The notes under the pieces are model-generated. The model was not told the DNA's origin. It worked only from the letters and a program-made list of their open reading frames with translations, and ran no database searches. From assembly GCF_014201505.1 (NCBI RefSeq), contig NZ_JACHEO010000017.1, forward strand, positions 1-64,000: 64,000 nucleotides of DNA. Direction: 5' to 3'. The stretch is from Desulfoprunum benzoelyticum (GTDB taxonomy: Bacteria > Desulfobacterota > Desulfobulbia > Desulfobulbales > Desulfocapsaceae). The first letter of the stretch is position 1, and every line of letters starts with the position of its first letter. This document shows positions 17,428 to 26,121 of this stretch, piece by piece. A program made the translations under genes and the position numbers.

Positions 17428-19551
17428 ATGGATACACAAGAACTCCGCGAGAGTGAGCAGGTATCGATCAAACATTCTCCCTTCGGTGAATCTGCGGGAA
17501 CCGAAAAATTTTTCTCCGGCGGGATGCGCCAGAAGGTTCTTGATGAGATGGAGAGCGCCCTGACCGGCGGAATTCCCATTGTGACACTGACCGGTGAGGA
17601 GGGAAGCGGCAAGACCGTATTGTGCCGGATGCTTGAGGACCGGATGAACTCCGCTTTTACCACTGTCTATTTCCCTCGGATGGTTGATTCGTTCGAGGAC
17701 GTATTAAAGGCGATAGTCCGGAAACTGGGGCTAATCACTGATCCAGCACCCAGGAATAGAGCCGAGTTGCTGCAGAGCACCGTATCGCACCTGCATGACC
17801 ACAACCTCCGTGTAGTGCTTATCTTCGATGAAGCCGAGCGTATTTTTCTCGCCACCTTGGAGCGGGTTCGCAAGATGCTCGACCTGGCCAACGAAAGCGG
17901 AATCTTCGTCCAGATGGTCATGGCCGGTCGCAGCGGTCTCCATGATAATTTCAGGAATCTGGCGTTGTGCAATTTCCAACCGGCCGAGGAAAGGCACTTC
18001 TCCCTCGAGCCGCTGACGGAAGATGAGACGTACGAGTATCTCACTTCCGTCATGCATGGCGAAGCGCCGGAGAAAAGATCGCTTTTCAGCCGCAAGGCAG
18101 CTGCGGCTATTTTTGCTTCGAGCCAAGGTAGTTTCGGAGAAATCAACCGCCTGGCCGATGAGTTGTTGGTTAAAACCGAAGGTGGGGACAAACTCGACTC
18201 TGTTGAAGATATTGGACTGGAGAAGAAAGTCGGGCAGGACAAGCCGCGTCGACGATTGCAACGTTCCGCTGTCGCAGAATCGAAATTTACGCTGAATTGG
18301 CGGTACCTGGTATGGGGAGGTGGTGCGATCTGCATTGCTCTGGCCTTTTTTCTGTTTCGTCCGGAGGGGAAAACGGTCGGGCCTCAGGTCGAAGTGGCTC
18401 AGGACCCCGAGATCTCCAACGTCCTTTCAAAACCTGGAGCAACGGAGCGGGTTGAGCCCGACGCCAGGGTCATAGAGCAACAAGGCCCGGAGAAACAGGA
18501 AAACAAAGAAGCCCCTGTTGCCCATATCGCTGAAAAAAAACAGCGGGACCAGGAGTCGATTTCGACTCCAGCTCCTGAAACTGTGGAGTCGGCACCAGCG
18601 GCATTTTCGACTTCCGCCGAACCGGCGGTTGTGTCGAAGCCGCAGTCGCCGGAGACTCCTGCTACTGAATCCAGAACTGAAGCAGAGGAAAAGAAACTGC
18701 TGGCAGCTTCGACTGCAGGCCCTCCCGAACGGGAGGCGGAGAAAGAGGAAAAGCTGCCGGCTGCGCCTGTTGAAACTAATCGGCGACTCGAACCTGTTGT
18801 AGAGACGGCGGCGGAAGAGTCAACCACGGTCGATTCGGTATCGCAGAGTCAGCCGGCACGGCAGGAAGTCACCGCTGTTGTCGATGAAGCCGATCAGCCT
18901 GCGGCTGCAATCGATGAAACTCCGATAGTTCGTCAAACCATCAAGGCTCAGGAGGTCATCAAGCACAAAGAGGAGCTTGAGTCTGCAGTTCGTGAGACTA
19001 TTGCCAGTCAGCCGGTCAAAATCCTGAAGCAAGAGGAGCCTGATGTCTTTGATATGCCGGCTGCCCCGACTACGATCAGGGCGATTGAGCAGAAGAAAGA
19101 GTTGGAGTTGGAGCCTGGCCCGGCAGTTTCGGCCGAACAGAGCCCTCAGGCGGCGGAACCGGAGAAGGTTGCGGTACTGGCATCGGAAAAACCAAGGAAG
19201 ACCGAGAGCGTTGATACTATCTACACCAGTCGGGTGGCTGCCGGCGCCTCATGGCTGTCAGGGCTTAAGGATGATCGCTATACGGTTCGCCTTATGGTCA
19301 TAACATCTGGTGATGCGGAGAAAAAACTGAAGGCGATGCTGGGCGAAAAACAATACCGGGAGCAGGCGGACAAATTCTACATTTTAAGGAGAGAATCAAA
19401 CCCCGGTGTACAGTACGTGTATTATGGCGAGTATCCGACGATGACCGCTGCCCGCAATGCCAGAAACACTATCCCGGAATTTCTTCGCGGATACAAGCCA
19501 TATGCGATGTCGGTCAAAGGGGCAGTGCAGCGGGCGCAGCAGGAAGAATAG
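17428..19551 (+). CDS. DamX/ExeA-like AAA ATPase with membrane span and SPOR-type C-terminus
   Basis: A 707-residue protein. An N-terminal AAA ATPase of the GspA/ExeA type has Walker A GEEGSGKT (56-63) and Walker B LIFDEAE (131-137). One membrane span (about 290-312, GGGAICIALAFFLF) follows. A long, low-complexity Glu/Pro/Ala/Ser linker (about 320-610) then leads to a compact C-terminal domain (DRYTVRLMVITSGD ... YYGEYPTMTAARNA) with the look of a SPOR peptidoglycan-binding domain. This is the architecture of DamX-like proteins: ATPase in the cytoplasm, SPOR in the periplasm at division or secretion sites. The start at 17428 has no strong ribosome-binding site. Confidence 0.82.
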   Translation: MDTQELRESEQVSIKHSPFGESAGTEKFFSGGMRQKVLDEMESALTGGIPIVTLTGEEGSGKTVLCRMLEDRMNSAFTTVYFPRMVDSFEDVLKAIVRKLGLITDPAPRNRAELLQSTVSHLHDHNLRVVLIFDEAERIFLATLERVRKMLDLANESGIFVQMVMAGRSGLHDNFRNLALCNFQPAEERHFSLEPLTEDETYEYLTSVMHGEAPEKRSLFSRKAAAAIFASSQGSFGEINRLADELLVKTEGGDKLDSVEDIGLEKKVGQDKPRRRLQRSAVAESKFTLNWRYLVWGGGAICIALAFFLFRPEGKTVGPQVEVAQDPEISNVLSKPGATERVEPDARVIEQQGPEKQENKEAPVAHIAEKKQRDQESISTPAPETVESAPAAFSTSAEPAVVSKPQSPETPATESRTEAEEKKLLAASTAGPPEREAEKEEKLPAAPVETNRRLEPVVETAAEESTTVDSVSQSQPARQEVTAVVDEADQPAAAIDETPIVRQTIKAQEVIKHKEELESAVRETIASQPVKILKQEEPDVFDMPAAPTTIRAIEQKKELELEPGPAVSAEQSPQAAEPEKVAVLASEKPRKTESVDTIYTSRVAAGASWLSGLKDDRYTVRLMVITSGDAEKKLKAMLGEKQYREQADKFYILRRESNPGVQYVYYGEYPTMTAARNARNTIPEFLRGYKPYAMSVKGAVQRAQQEE

Positions 19552-19590
19552 GGATTCTCCCTTCGCGTTGTCGTGTGGCGGGGGAAAAAC

Positions 19591-20724
19591 TCAAACTTTT
19601 TCAACAATCAGACTGCCAATCGAGTATCCGGCGCCGAATGAGCAGATGATGCCCTTATCGCCCGAGGCCAGATCGTCATGGTATTTGTGGAAGGCGATGA
19701 TCGATCCGGCTGAGGCGGTATTGGCATATTCATCGAGAACGACCGGCGCCTCAGCGGTTCCCGCATCGCGACCGAGCAGGTGGCGGATGACGAACAGGTT
19801 CATGTTGATGTTGGCCTGGTGCAACCACAAGCGCTTGATCTCTCCGATGTCGATCCTTTCTTTCTGCAACTGCCCATCTATCAGCGTGTAGATCAGCGGC
19901 AGCAATTCCTTGAACACCTTACGGCCCTGCTGGGCGAAAAATTGATCGCGTTCGAAAAATCGCTCCAATGTGATGTCGGGTTCGGCTTTGGTGAGGAAGT
20001 TTACGCTGGTCCTGATATTATTGGAGAAATACGTTTTCAGTTGCCGGTCGGTGATCCGAAAACGATGTGTTGCCGTCGATGTTTCCTCAAGTTCGAGGAT
20101 GCATGCCGTGGCGACATCGCCGAAGATGAAGTGGCTGTCGCGATCACGGTAGTTGATCTGGGGGGAGGCGAATTCAGGGTTGACCACCAGCGCACAGCGG
20201 GCGGAGCCGGACAACAGGGCATCCATCGCGGTAGAGATGGCGAAGGTGGCAGTCGAGCAGGCAACGGTCATATCGAAGGCGTAGCCTGAGCAGCCGAGTA
20301 TTGCCTGAATCTCAACCGCCACTGCAGGCCAGGGCCGTTCCGACGTCGAAGCGCCGCATAACACCAGATCTATGTCTGCCGGCTGCTTTCCAGCCCTTTC
20401 GATGGCCTCTTTGGCTGCGGCAACGGCCATTCCGGCGCTAAAAGACTGGTCGTTTTCATCACGTCTGGGAATTATGGGCATCATTCGTTCAGGGTCGAGA
20501 ATTCCGTCCTTGACCATGACATAGCGCCGTTTTATCCCCGAGGCCTTTTCGATGAATTCGCTGCTTGAATGCGGCACGGCGGCGATTTCGCCGCGCTCTA
20601 TGGCGCCTTTGTGTCTGTCGTTATGGGCATCGGCATACGAGTTGAAGGCGGCGACCAACTCGTCATTGGTAATGATATGAGTGGGGGTGAACAGACCTGT
20701 CCCGCTGATGACGACTGAACGCAT
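19591..20724 (-). CDS. Beta-ketoacyl-ACP synthase III-like enzyme (FabH2-like)
   Basis: A 377-residue thiolase-fold condensing enzyme. The catalytic triad of the FabH family is in place: Cys156 in MTVACSTAT, His302 in LHQANINM, Asn335 in YANTASAG. It is about 60 residues longer than E. coli FabH, with an insertion in the N-terminal quarter (DAHNDRHKGAIERGE), like the FabH2-type enzymes of some proteobacteria that extend acyl-CoA primers. Its usual reaction would be condensing an acyl thioester with malonyl-ACP. The ATG at 20722-20724 has AAGGA seven bases upstream; a longer frame starting at 20880 has no coding support. An SDR gene lies upstream on the same strand, suggesting joint work on an acyl or ketone product. 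Confidence 0.87.
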   Translation of the reverse strand: MRSVVISGTGLFTPTHIITNDELVAAFNSYADAHNDRHKGAIERGEIAAVPHSSSEFIEKASGIKRRYVMVKDGILDPERMMPIIPRRDENDQSFSAGMAVAAAKEAIERAGKQPADIDLVLCGASTSERPWPAVAVEIQAILGCSGYAFDMTVACSTATFAISTAMDALLSGSARCALVVNPEFASPQINYRDRDSHFIFGDVATACILELEETSTATHRFRITDRQLKTYFSNNIRTSVNFLTKAEPDITLERFFERDQFFAQQGRKVFKELLPLIYTLIDGQLQKERIDIGEIKRLWLHQANINMNLFVIRHLLGRDAGTAEAPVVLDEYANTASAGSIIAFHKYHDDLASGDKGIICSFGAGYSIGSLIVEKV

Positions 20725-20986
20725 AGAGCAATCCTTCTCGTGGAATCTGAAATGTGATGGTTTGAATCGAGTAAGCCCAGGCATTAAAATGGATTTACAG
20801 TGTCGACGATCGTAAAACTTTTTCCGTCCCATTTCAATCTTCTTTCGGAAAAGGAGGGGCGAAAGCACAATTCGCTCCATGGCCGGATCACAGAGGGCCG
20901 GACCAGCGGAAGGAAATGATCTGAACGGAAATCGGCAGAAGAGATCTACTTTTCGGAGACCGATGGTTGAGAGAACGGAGATGTCG

Positions 20987-21772
20987 TTATTCGCCGTAGA
21001 TCATTTTGCGGGTCATGCCGCCATCCACAATATAGTTCTGGCCAGTGATGAAGCCAGCCCCCGTGGAGACCAGGAAGGAAACTAAAGCGGCTATATCTTC
21101 AGGTGTTCCTACTCGTCCGACAGGATGTTGAGTATGATCCTGAACTGTTAACAGCGGCTTGGCCCACCGGGACCTTTTTTGCCAGTTATCGACGGCAATC
21201 CATCCCGGGCTGATGCAGTTGACCCTGATTTCCGGGCCAAGGCTGACGGCCAGGGCGTGCGTCAAAGCGACGATACCACCTTTGCTTGCAGAGTAGGCCT
21301 CGGTGTTCGCCTCCGATTGCAGAGCTCGAGTCGAGGCGATATTGACGATTGTGCCACGGACTTTCCGTAGTAGCGGAACGGCATGTTTACAGCAAAGAAA
21401 AGTGCCAGTAAGGTTGGCGGCTATCACTTGATCCCACTGGTCCAAGGTAAGGGTTTCAATCGCCGGAGCGTTAGGGGTGGCGATACCGGCGTTGTTGACC
21501 AGAATATCAAGCCTGCCGAAAGCAGTCGAGACTGTCTGCATCAGATCGGAGACCTCCGACTCTTTGGAGACATCTCCGGCAAGAGGGGTGACCGCCGAGG
21601 CAAACTCTGTCCCGATCTCTTCAATCGCTTCCCGATCCTTGTCGAATATCACCACGTGCATTCCATCTGACACAAGCCGGGCAGCGATACCTCTGCCGAT
21701 ACCCTGTCCCCCGCCTGTGACAACGGCAATCAACTGCGAGGTGGGTTGTTGCCGGTGTTTATTGAGAGTCAT
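20987..21772 (-). CDS. Short-chain dehydrogenase/reductase, FabG-like
   Basis: A 261-residue classical SDR, an NAD(P)H-dependent oxidoreductase. Visible: the nucleotide-binding TGGGQGIG (19-26), NNAG (93-96), catalytic Ser147, Tyr160 and Lys164 (YSASKG), and a C-terminal VDGGMT substrate-loop motif. The sequence is of 3-oxoacyl-ACP reductase or glucose-dehydrogenase type and cannot be assigned more exactly. It lies 260 bases upstream of the FabH-like gene on the same strand. The pairing of a condensing enzyme and a ketoreductase suggests an accessory fatty-acid or polyketide-like step. Confidence 0.88.
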   Translation of the reverse strand: MTLNKHRQQPTSQLIAVVTGGGQGIGRGIAARLVSDGMHVVIFDKDREAIEEIGTEFASAVTPLAGDVSKESEVSDLMQTVSTAFGRLDILVNNAGIATPNAPAIETLTLDQWDQVIAANLTGTFLCCKHAVPLLRKVRGTIVNIASTRALQSEANTEAYSASKGGIVALTHALAVSLGPEIRVNCISPGWIAVDNWQKRSRWAKPLLTVQDHTQHPVGRVGTPEDIAALVSFLVSTGAGFITGQNYIVDGGMTRKMIYGE

Positions 21773-22600
21773 TCAGTCAAGTCCTTAAAAATTGGATTCC
21801 AACCAGATTCATGGAGTATAAATTCTCAACTTTTGCTCTTTGCCCCTGGTACTGTGAAGGTCGCTATGGGCAACAAGGCATACGCTTCGGTTCATGCAAC
21901 TTTGTTTGAGCGTAGCACATTTTTTGGCAAGGCTCTACCGATTCGCTCTGTACCAACCTTATCGGACACCGGTTCAGTTTGTTCTCTATGGCAGATGGTC
22001 GAGGTTTGTTATCGAAGTTTCATGGCGCTGCAACGCCAGAAATAAAGGCTGAAAGAGGATAATTGGTCAAAGCGTCCGATTTTGGTCGTATCAAAGATCA
22101 GATAATCAGTCAAAAACCACGATCAGATAAAGTAAGTGCGGCGCTATGAAGGTCGAAACATAAGAAAAATACGGCTTCAGGAAAAGATGTCGCTTCTGGA
22201 TGACTATTTAAAAAAAAATATGTATAAAGGCATAACTCACTGAATTCGTATAAATATGCGATGCCGATTTGTCAGTTGCATGGGCGAAATTGAAAATATG
22301 CTTATATAACAGGCAGTAATCGAATTGTTTATATGAAACTTCTCTCTTCCTATGAATCAATGTTGGATAATTTCCTGTTCTCGCATTGATCACCGATCCG
22401 GTTCAATGATCGTCAGTGCTGCAATTGCCTTGGCTGGACGATGGGGTACTCTCAGTTTTATATCCGTAGTCTCTTGCGAGCTGACAATTCGTTGTGCCGG
22501 TGTCCAGCCGGTCATGTTAGATCCCGCGCTCTCTCGCTTCAGTTCAATTTGCGACCTCATGACAATTGCAACAGCTGCCGAAATCCCTCTCCCAAAACAA
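21773..22600. other. Gene-poor region between the SDR gene and the IS110 element
   Basis: About 830 bases, becoming AT-rich at 22100-22350. No open frame has both a ribosome-binding site and protein-like composition. A 56-codon minus-strand frame (22390-22560, MRSQIELKRESAGSN at its start) has somewhat protein-like content but no ribosome-binding site. It may be a remnant. The right-hand end of the IS element and any guide-RNA gene of the IS must lie at the right end of this stretch or upstream of the transposase. I could not place the boundary, as no flanking duplication is evident. Confidence 0.55.
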
Positions 22601-23860
22601 CTATTCTGCTACCGGTACCAGCTGAAATCCCATGGCTTGTGCCTGGTGCCTTAAAGCACGGAGGCTTGTGCGTTTCCGACTCTTGAGATACCCCTCTCCA
22701 AGTTCCCGATACCGTTCGCCATGCTTGATGATCTGGAACAGCGCCTTGACCAGCCGATGCGCGATCGCCACGATCGCCTTCTTGGCGCCACGCCGTGATT
22801 TCAAACGATGATATTTGTCCTTGAAGTAACTCCCCTTGGTCTTCACCGCAGCCCAGGCAACTTCGACCATGATCGTTTTGAACGGGTGCTTCTGTACCGC
22901 CGTCCTTCCGCTTCTTCGTTTCCCGGCACTCTCATTGTTGCCAGGGCACAATCCTGCCCAACTGGCAAACGAGGCGGCATCGGTAAAGCTGTCCAGATGG
23001 TAGCCGACTTCACTGATAATCATCTGGGCGCTTCGTTCACCGATTCCGGGAATCGCCGCCACACGACCGAGCAACTCGTCGTGATCCTTCATCAGCAACT
23101 GCAGACGATCGGAAATCATGCCGATCTCGCTTTCCAGGATAGTGATGATCCGCATCAACGAACATAGTTGAAACCGATGATGTCCTTCAAAATATCCCTG
23201 GATGCTGCGATACAACTCCGCCGCCTTGGCCCGTAATCGTCCACAGGCCAAGCCGGCAACTGCCTGTTCGGAAAAGCTGCTGGCAGATTCATCACATAAC
23301 TGCTCGATCAGCCGCCGGCCTGTCTTGCCGAACAGGTCCGAGACCACCGAGGCAATCTTTATATTGGCCGTCTCAAAGAGCTTGTGTACGCGCTTCTTGT
23401 AATCGCTCAGCGACTCGGTAACCTTACGCCGCTGGCGGGACAGTTCACGCCACTGGCGAATATCCTTTGACGGAATGAAACTCCCTCGCAGCAAGCCATG
23501 CTTCAGCAGGCTGGCCAACCATCGGCTGTCCGCAATGTCGGTCTTGCGTCCCGGAACATTCTTGATATGCCGGGCATTGACCACAATCACCTCCAGGTGG
23601 TGCTCAAGAACATTGTGCACTGGCCGCCAGTAGACACCCGTACTCTCCATTGCCACAATCGGGCACTCGCTTCCCCGCAACCATTCCCTGAGTTTGATGA
23701 GTTCATCGGTAAACGTTGCAAATTCCCTGATCTCCGATGCTTCTCGTCCCTGCTCGTCAATTTTCATCAGACAAGCAGATATTTTCTCCTTATGCACATC
23801 CAATCCGCAACATACCGGGTGAATAATCGCGATCGCTGCGTTATCTTGTCTCTGAGTCAT
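22601..23860 (-). mobile_element. IS110-family transposase (DEDD recombinase)
   Basis: A 419-residue transposase of the IS110 family. The RuvC-like N-terminal domain has Asp21 (CGLDVHKE), Glu72 (AMESTGVYW) and Asp108/Asp111 (KTDIADSRWLA). The C-terminal Transposase_20 domain carries the Ser region SWAGLCPGNNESAGKRRSG, and upstream of it the helix-hairpin-helix-like IPGIGERSAQMIISEVGY. Members of this family insert by means of a structured guide RNA (bridge or seek RNA) encoded in the element's non-coding end. The gene is full length with no frameshift, so it may be active. An AAGGAGG site precedes the ATG, which lies inside a long inverted repeat described separately. Confidence 0.95.
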
Positions 23861-23926
23861 AGCTATCCTCCTTTTTGATTGAATTTAACGGGTTTATTCA
23901 AAAGGATGCATGATAGCTATGACTCA
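23853..23926 (-). promoter_or_regulatory. Inverted repeat masking the transposase start codon
   Basis: A perfect 15-bp inverted repeat: 23853-23867 and 23912-23926, with 44 bases between. On the minus strand the second arm reads GATAGCTATGACTCA and contains the ATG of the transposase; the AAGGAGG ribosome-binding site abuts this arm. A transcript entering from upstream would fold the start codon into the stem, whereas one starting inside the loop would not. This could also be part of the element's end or guide-RNA structure. Confidence 0.65.
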
Positions 23927-24019
23927 CTTCCGATTTCAATACTCAAGTTTCATGCTTCGTTGTGACTTCTTGGTCATGGGGGTTAGTCTCAACTTCAATA
24001 CCCTCAGGCCTTTTAAATC

Positions 24020-26110
24020 ATGGAAATTACATCGTCTAAGAAGCTTTGGAATCTGGACAGAAGTTCGGATGTGAATGACATTGAAAAAAGACGAAAGAAA
24101 ATCCTCCGGTCCAACCTTATAAATTCCTTAAATAGGATCAATTTTAAAAACGGTGATGTCGTTTTTAAATTTAAGCATAAAAAATATAATAATTACATAC
24201 TACTAAAGGCTAAGCCGCAAACATGCAACAACACCTTCCTGGAATGCCTGTGGTCGGATCCAGGCCGTATAAAGAGCAAATGGAAGCTGTATGATCTGGA
24301 GGGCTTCAGTTTTAACGATGGTTTGAACCAGGTTGAGGTTCAAGCGCAGCTTGTCGACTACAATGATGATGGTCTCATCGTTGAACTGCCTGAATATTCT
24401 TATGGGATGCAGTTGCGTGCTGTAAAAAGGCATCTTTGCAAAGAAGTCACAGCTCAGATCAGCCAGGAAGGAGTCGTGGTTACCGGCAGACTGATCAATT
24501 TTTGTGCCGAATCCTTTGCCGTCAAGTATCTTACCAAATCAACTCCAGCTAATCTTGAAATTAACACGGAAAATTCAGCCAACATTGTGTTGATGCACAA
24601 GGGAGAATTTATCTTCTCCGGAAAATGCACGATCATTCGGCATGAAAAACATGCCAATGAGTCAATTCTGGTTTTCAGGCCTGAAAAAGATACTATCAGA
24701 AAGAAGAAATTTAATGAGCACCGTACAGAACGATTGGTCCTTTCGCCCCTTCCTAACTTGGTTTTTTACCATCCATTGATTCAGAAAAAGATATCACTCG
24801 GATTAAACGACATTTCAGCTCTTGGCTTTTCTGTGGAAGAGGATAGTGAAAATTCAATTCTGCTGCCCGGGTTGATAATACCGGAATTGAAAATCGAACT
24901 CATACATGGCATGTCTATTTGCTGTAAAGCGCAAGTTATTTATCGTATACCCAAAGATGATGTAGTCAGGTGTGGGATGGTGATTCTTGATATGAAGATG
25001 CAAGATCATATCAAACTCTCATCTTTGATCCACAAAGCAAAAAACAGATATTCTTATATTGACTGTACCAACATAGACCTCGAAGCACTGTGGGATTTCT
25101 TTTTTGATACCGGTTTTGTTTATCCTTCAAAATACATGCATATTGCAGAACAAAAAGATAAATTCCTATCTGTTTATAAGAAACTTTATAATGAAAATCC
25201 TGAAATATCTCGATATGTAATTTATCAAGATAAAGGAAAGATATACGGCCATGTCGCCATGCTCAGGTATTACCAAAAAACATGGCTTATCCATCATCAT
25301 GCGGCTGTAAAATCAACAAAAAATAGAGCTGGTTTAGTCGTCATAGAACATATAATGCAGTATATAAATGAAATTCATTCACTACCATCGGCAAAGATAA
25401 ATTATATTGGGATATATTTTAGGCCAGATAATCGTTTTGCAAAACGAGTTTTTGAAACAACTATACGTGCTTTAAATGATATTAAAAAAAGCTCTATTGA
25501 TGAGTTTGCTTATTTTTATATACATAATAATATGGCAACTACTGCCTATTCAGGATCCTTAAGTTTATGCGAAACCGATCTGGAAGAATTGGAAATATTT
25601 CAGAATTGGTATGATGAAGTTTCTGGTGGGCTATTAATTAAAGCCCTTGATCTCGATCCGGAAGCACATTTGATTGATGAATCAATCTGTAAAGATTATG
25701 TCAAAGCGGGTTTGAAAAGAGAAAAGAAAATTTTTTCTCTCAAAAAAGACGACGAATTGTTGGCGATATTGATTGTTAATATATCTGATTTTGGGCTGAA
25801 TATGTCAGAATTGACAAATTGCATTCAGTTCTTTGTCTTAGATCAAAGCCAACTTAATAGACACTCTTACAATTTTGCAATTGAAAAGATTGTTCAATTT
25901 TACGAATACACGACTGTTCCTGTATTGTTATATCCCAAATCTTTTGCAGAAAAACATCAATTGCCATTTGATAAAACCTATTTCCTTGGTTTGCTCAATT
26001 TAGATTATTTGAACGAATGTTTAGATGTTTTCCTTGGAATAATTACTCCTAAAAAATCTGATATATTTTATTCAAATATTGTTAAGCGTTTGAATAATCT
26101 TCAAGATTAA
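24020..26110 (+). CDS. PilZ-type protein with a C-terminal acyltransferase-like region
   Basis: A 696-residue cytoplasmic protein, visibly AT-rich compared with its surroundings. The middle (about 230-340) looks like a PilZ domain (HRTERLVLSPLPNLVF, then NDISALGFSVEEDSENS and MVILDMK), which in other proteins binds cyclic di-GMP. The RxxxR motif is imperfect, so binding is not certain. The C-terminal half (VIYQDKGKIYGHVAMLRYY, then WLIHHHAA) has a GNAT-like acyltransferase appearance. The ATG at 24020 has only a poor ribosome-binding site. It is followed after 11 bases by a hybrid histidine kinase, so the pair is an operon. An IS110 element ends within about 100 bases upstream. Confidence 0.7.
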   Translation: MEITSSKKLWNLDRSSDVNDIEKRRKKILRSNLINSLNRINFKNGDVVFKFKHKKYNNYILLKAKPQTCNNTFLECLWSDPGRIKSKWKLYDLEGFSFNDGLNQVEVQAQLVDYNDDGLIVELPEYSYGMQLRAVKRHLCKEVTAQISQEGVVVTGRLINFCAESFAVKYLTKSTPANLEINTENSANIVLMHKGEFIFSGKCTIIRHEKHANESILVFRPEKDTIRKKKFNEHRTERLVLSPLPNLVFYHPLIQKKISLGLNDISALGFSVEEDSENSILLPGLIIPELKIELIHGMSICCKAQVIYRIPKDDVVRCGMVILDMKMQDHIKLSSLIHKAKNRYSYIDCTNIDLEALWDFFFDTGFVYPSKYMHIAEQKDKFLSVYKKLYNENPEISRYVIYQDKGKIYGHVAMLRYYQKTWLIHHHAAVKSTKNRAGLVVIEHIMQYINEIHSLPSAKINYIGIYFRPDNRFAKRVFETTIRALNDIKKSSIDEFAYFYIHNNMATTAYSGSLSLCETDLEELEIFQNWYDEVSGGLLIKALDLDPEAHLIDESICKDYVKAGLKREKKIFSLKKDDELLAILIVNISDFGLNMSELTNCIQFFVLDQSQLNRHSYNFAIEKIVQFYEYTTVPVLLYPKSFAEKHQLPFDKTYFLGLLNLDYLNECLDVFLGIITPKKSDIFYSNIVKRLNNLQD

Positions 26111-26121
26111 AAGTATTTAAA

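Noticed and set aside
22352-22654. 100-codon forward ORF overlapping the transposase 3' end
   Set aside because: It is antisense to the transposase at one end, has no ribosome-binding site and is Cys/Ser-rich shadow-like.
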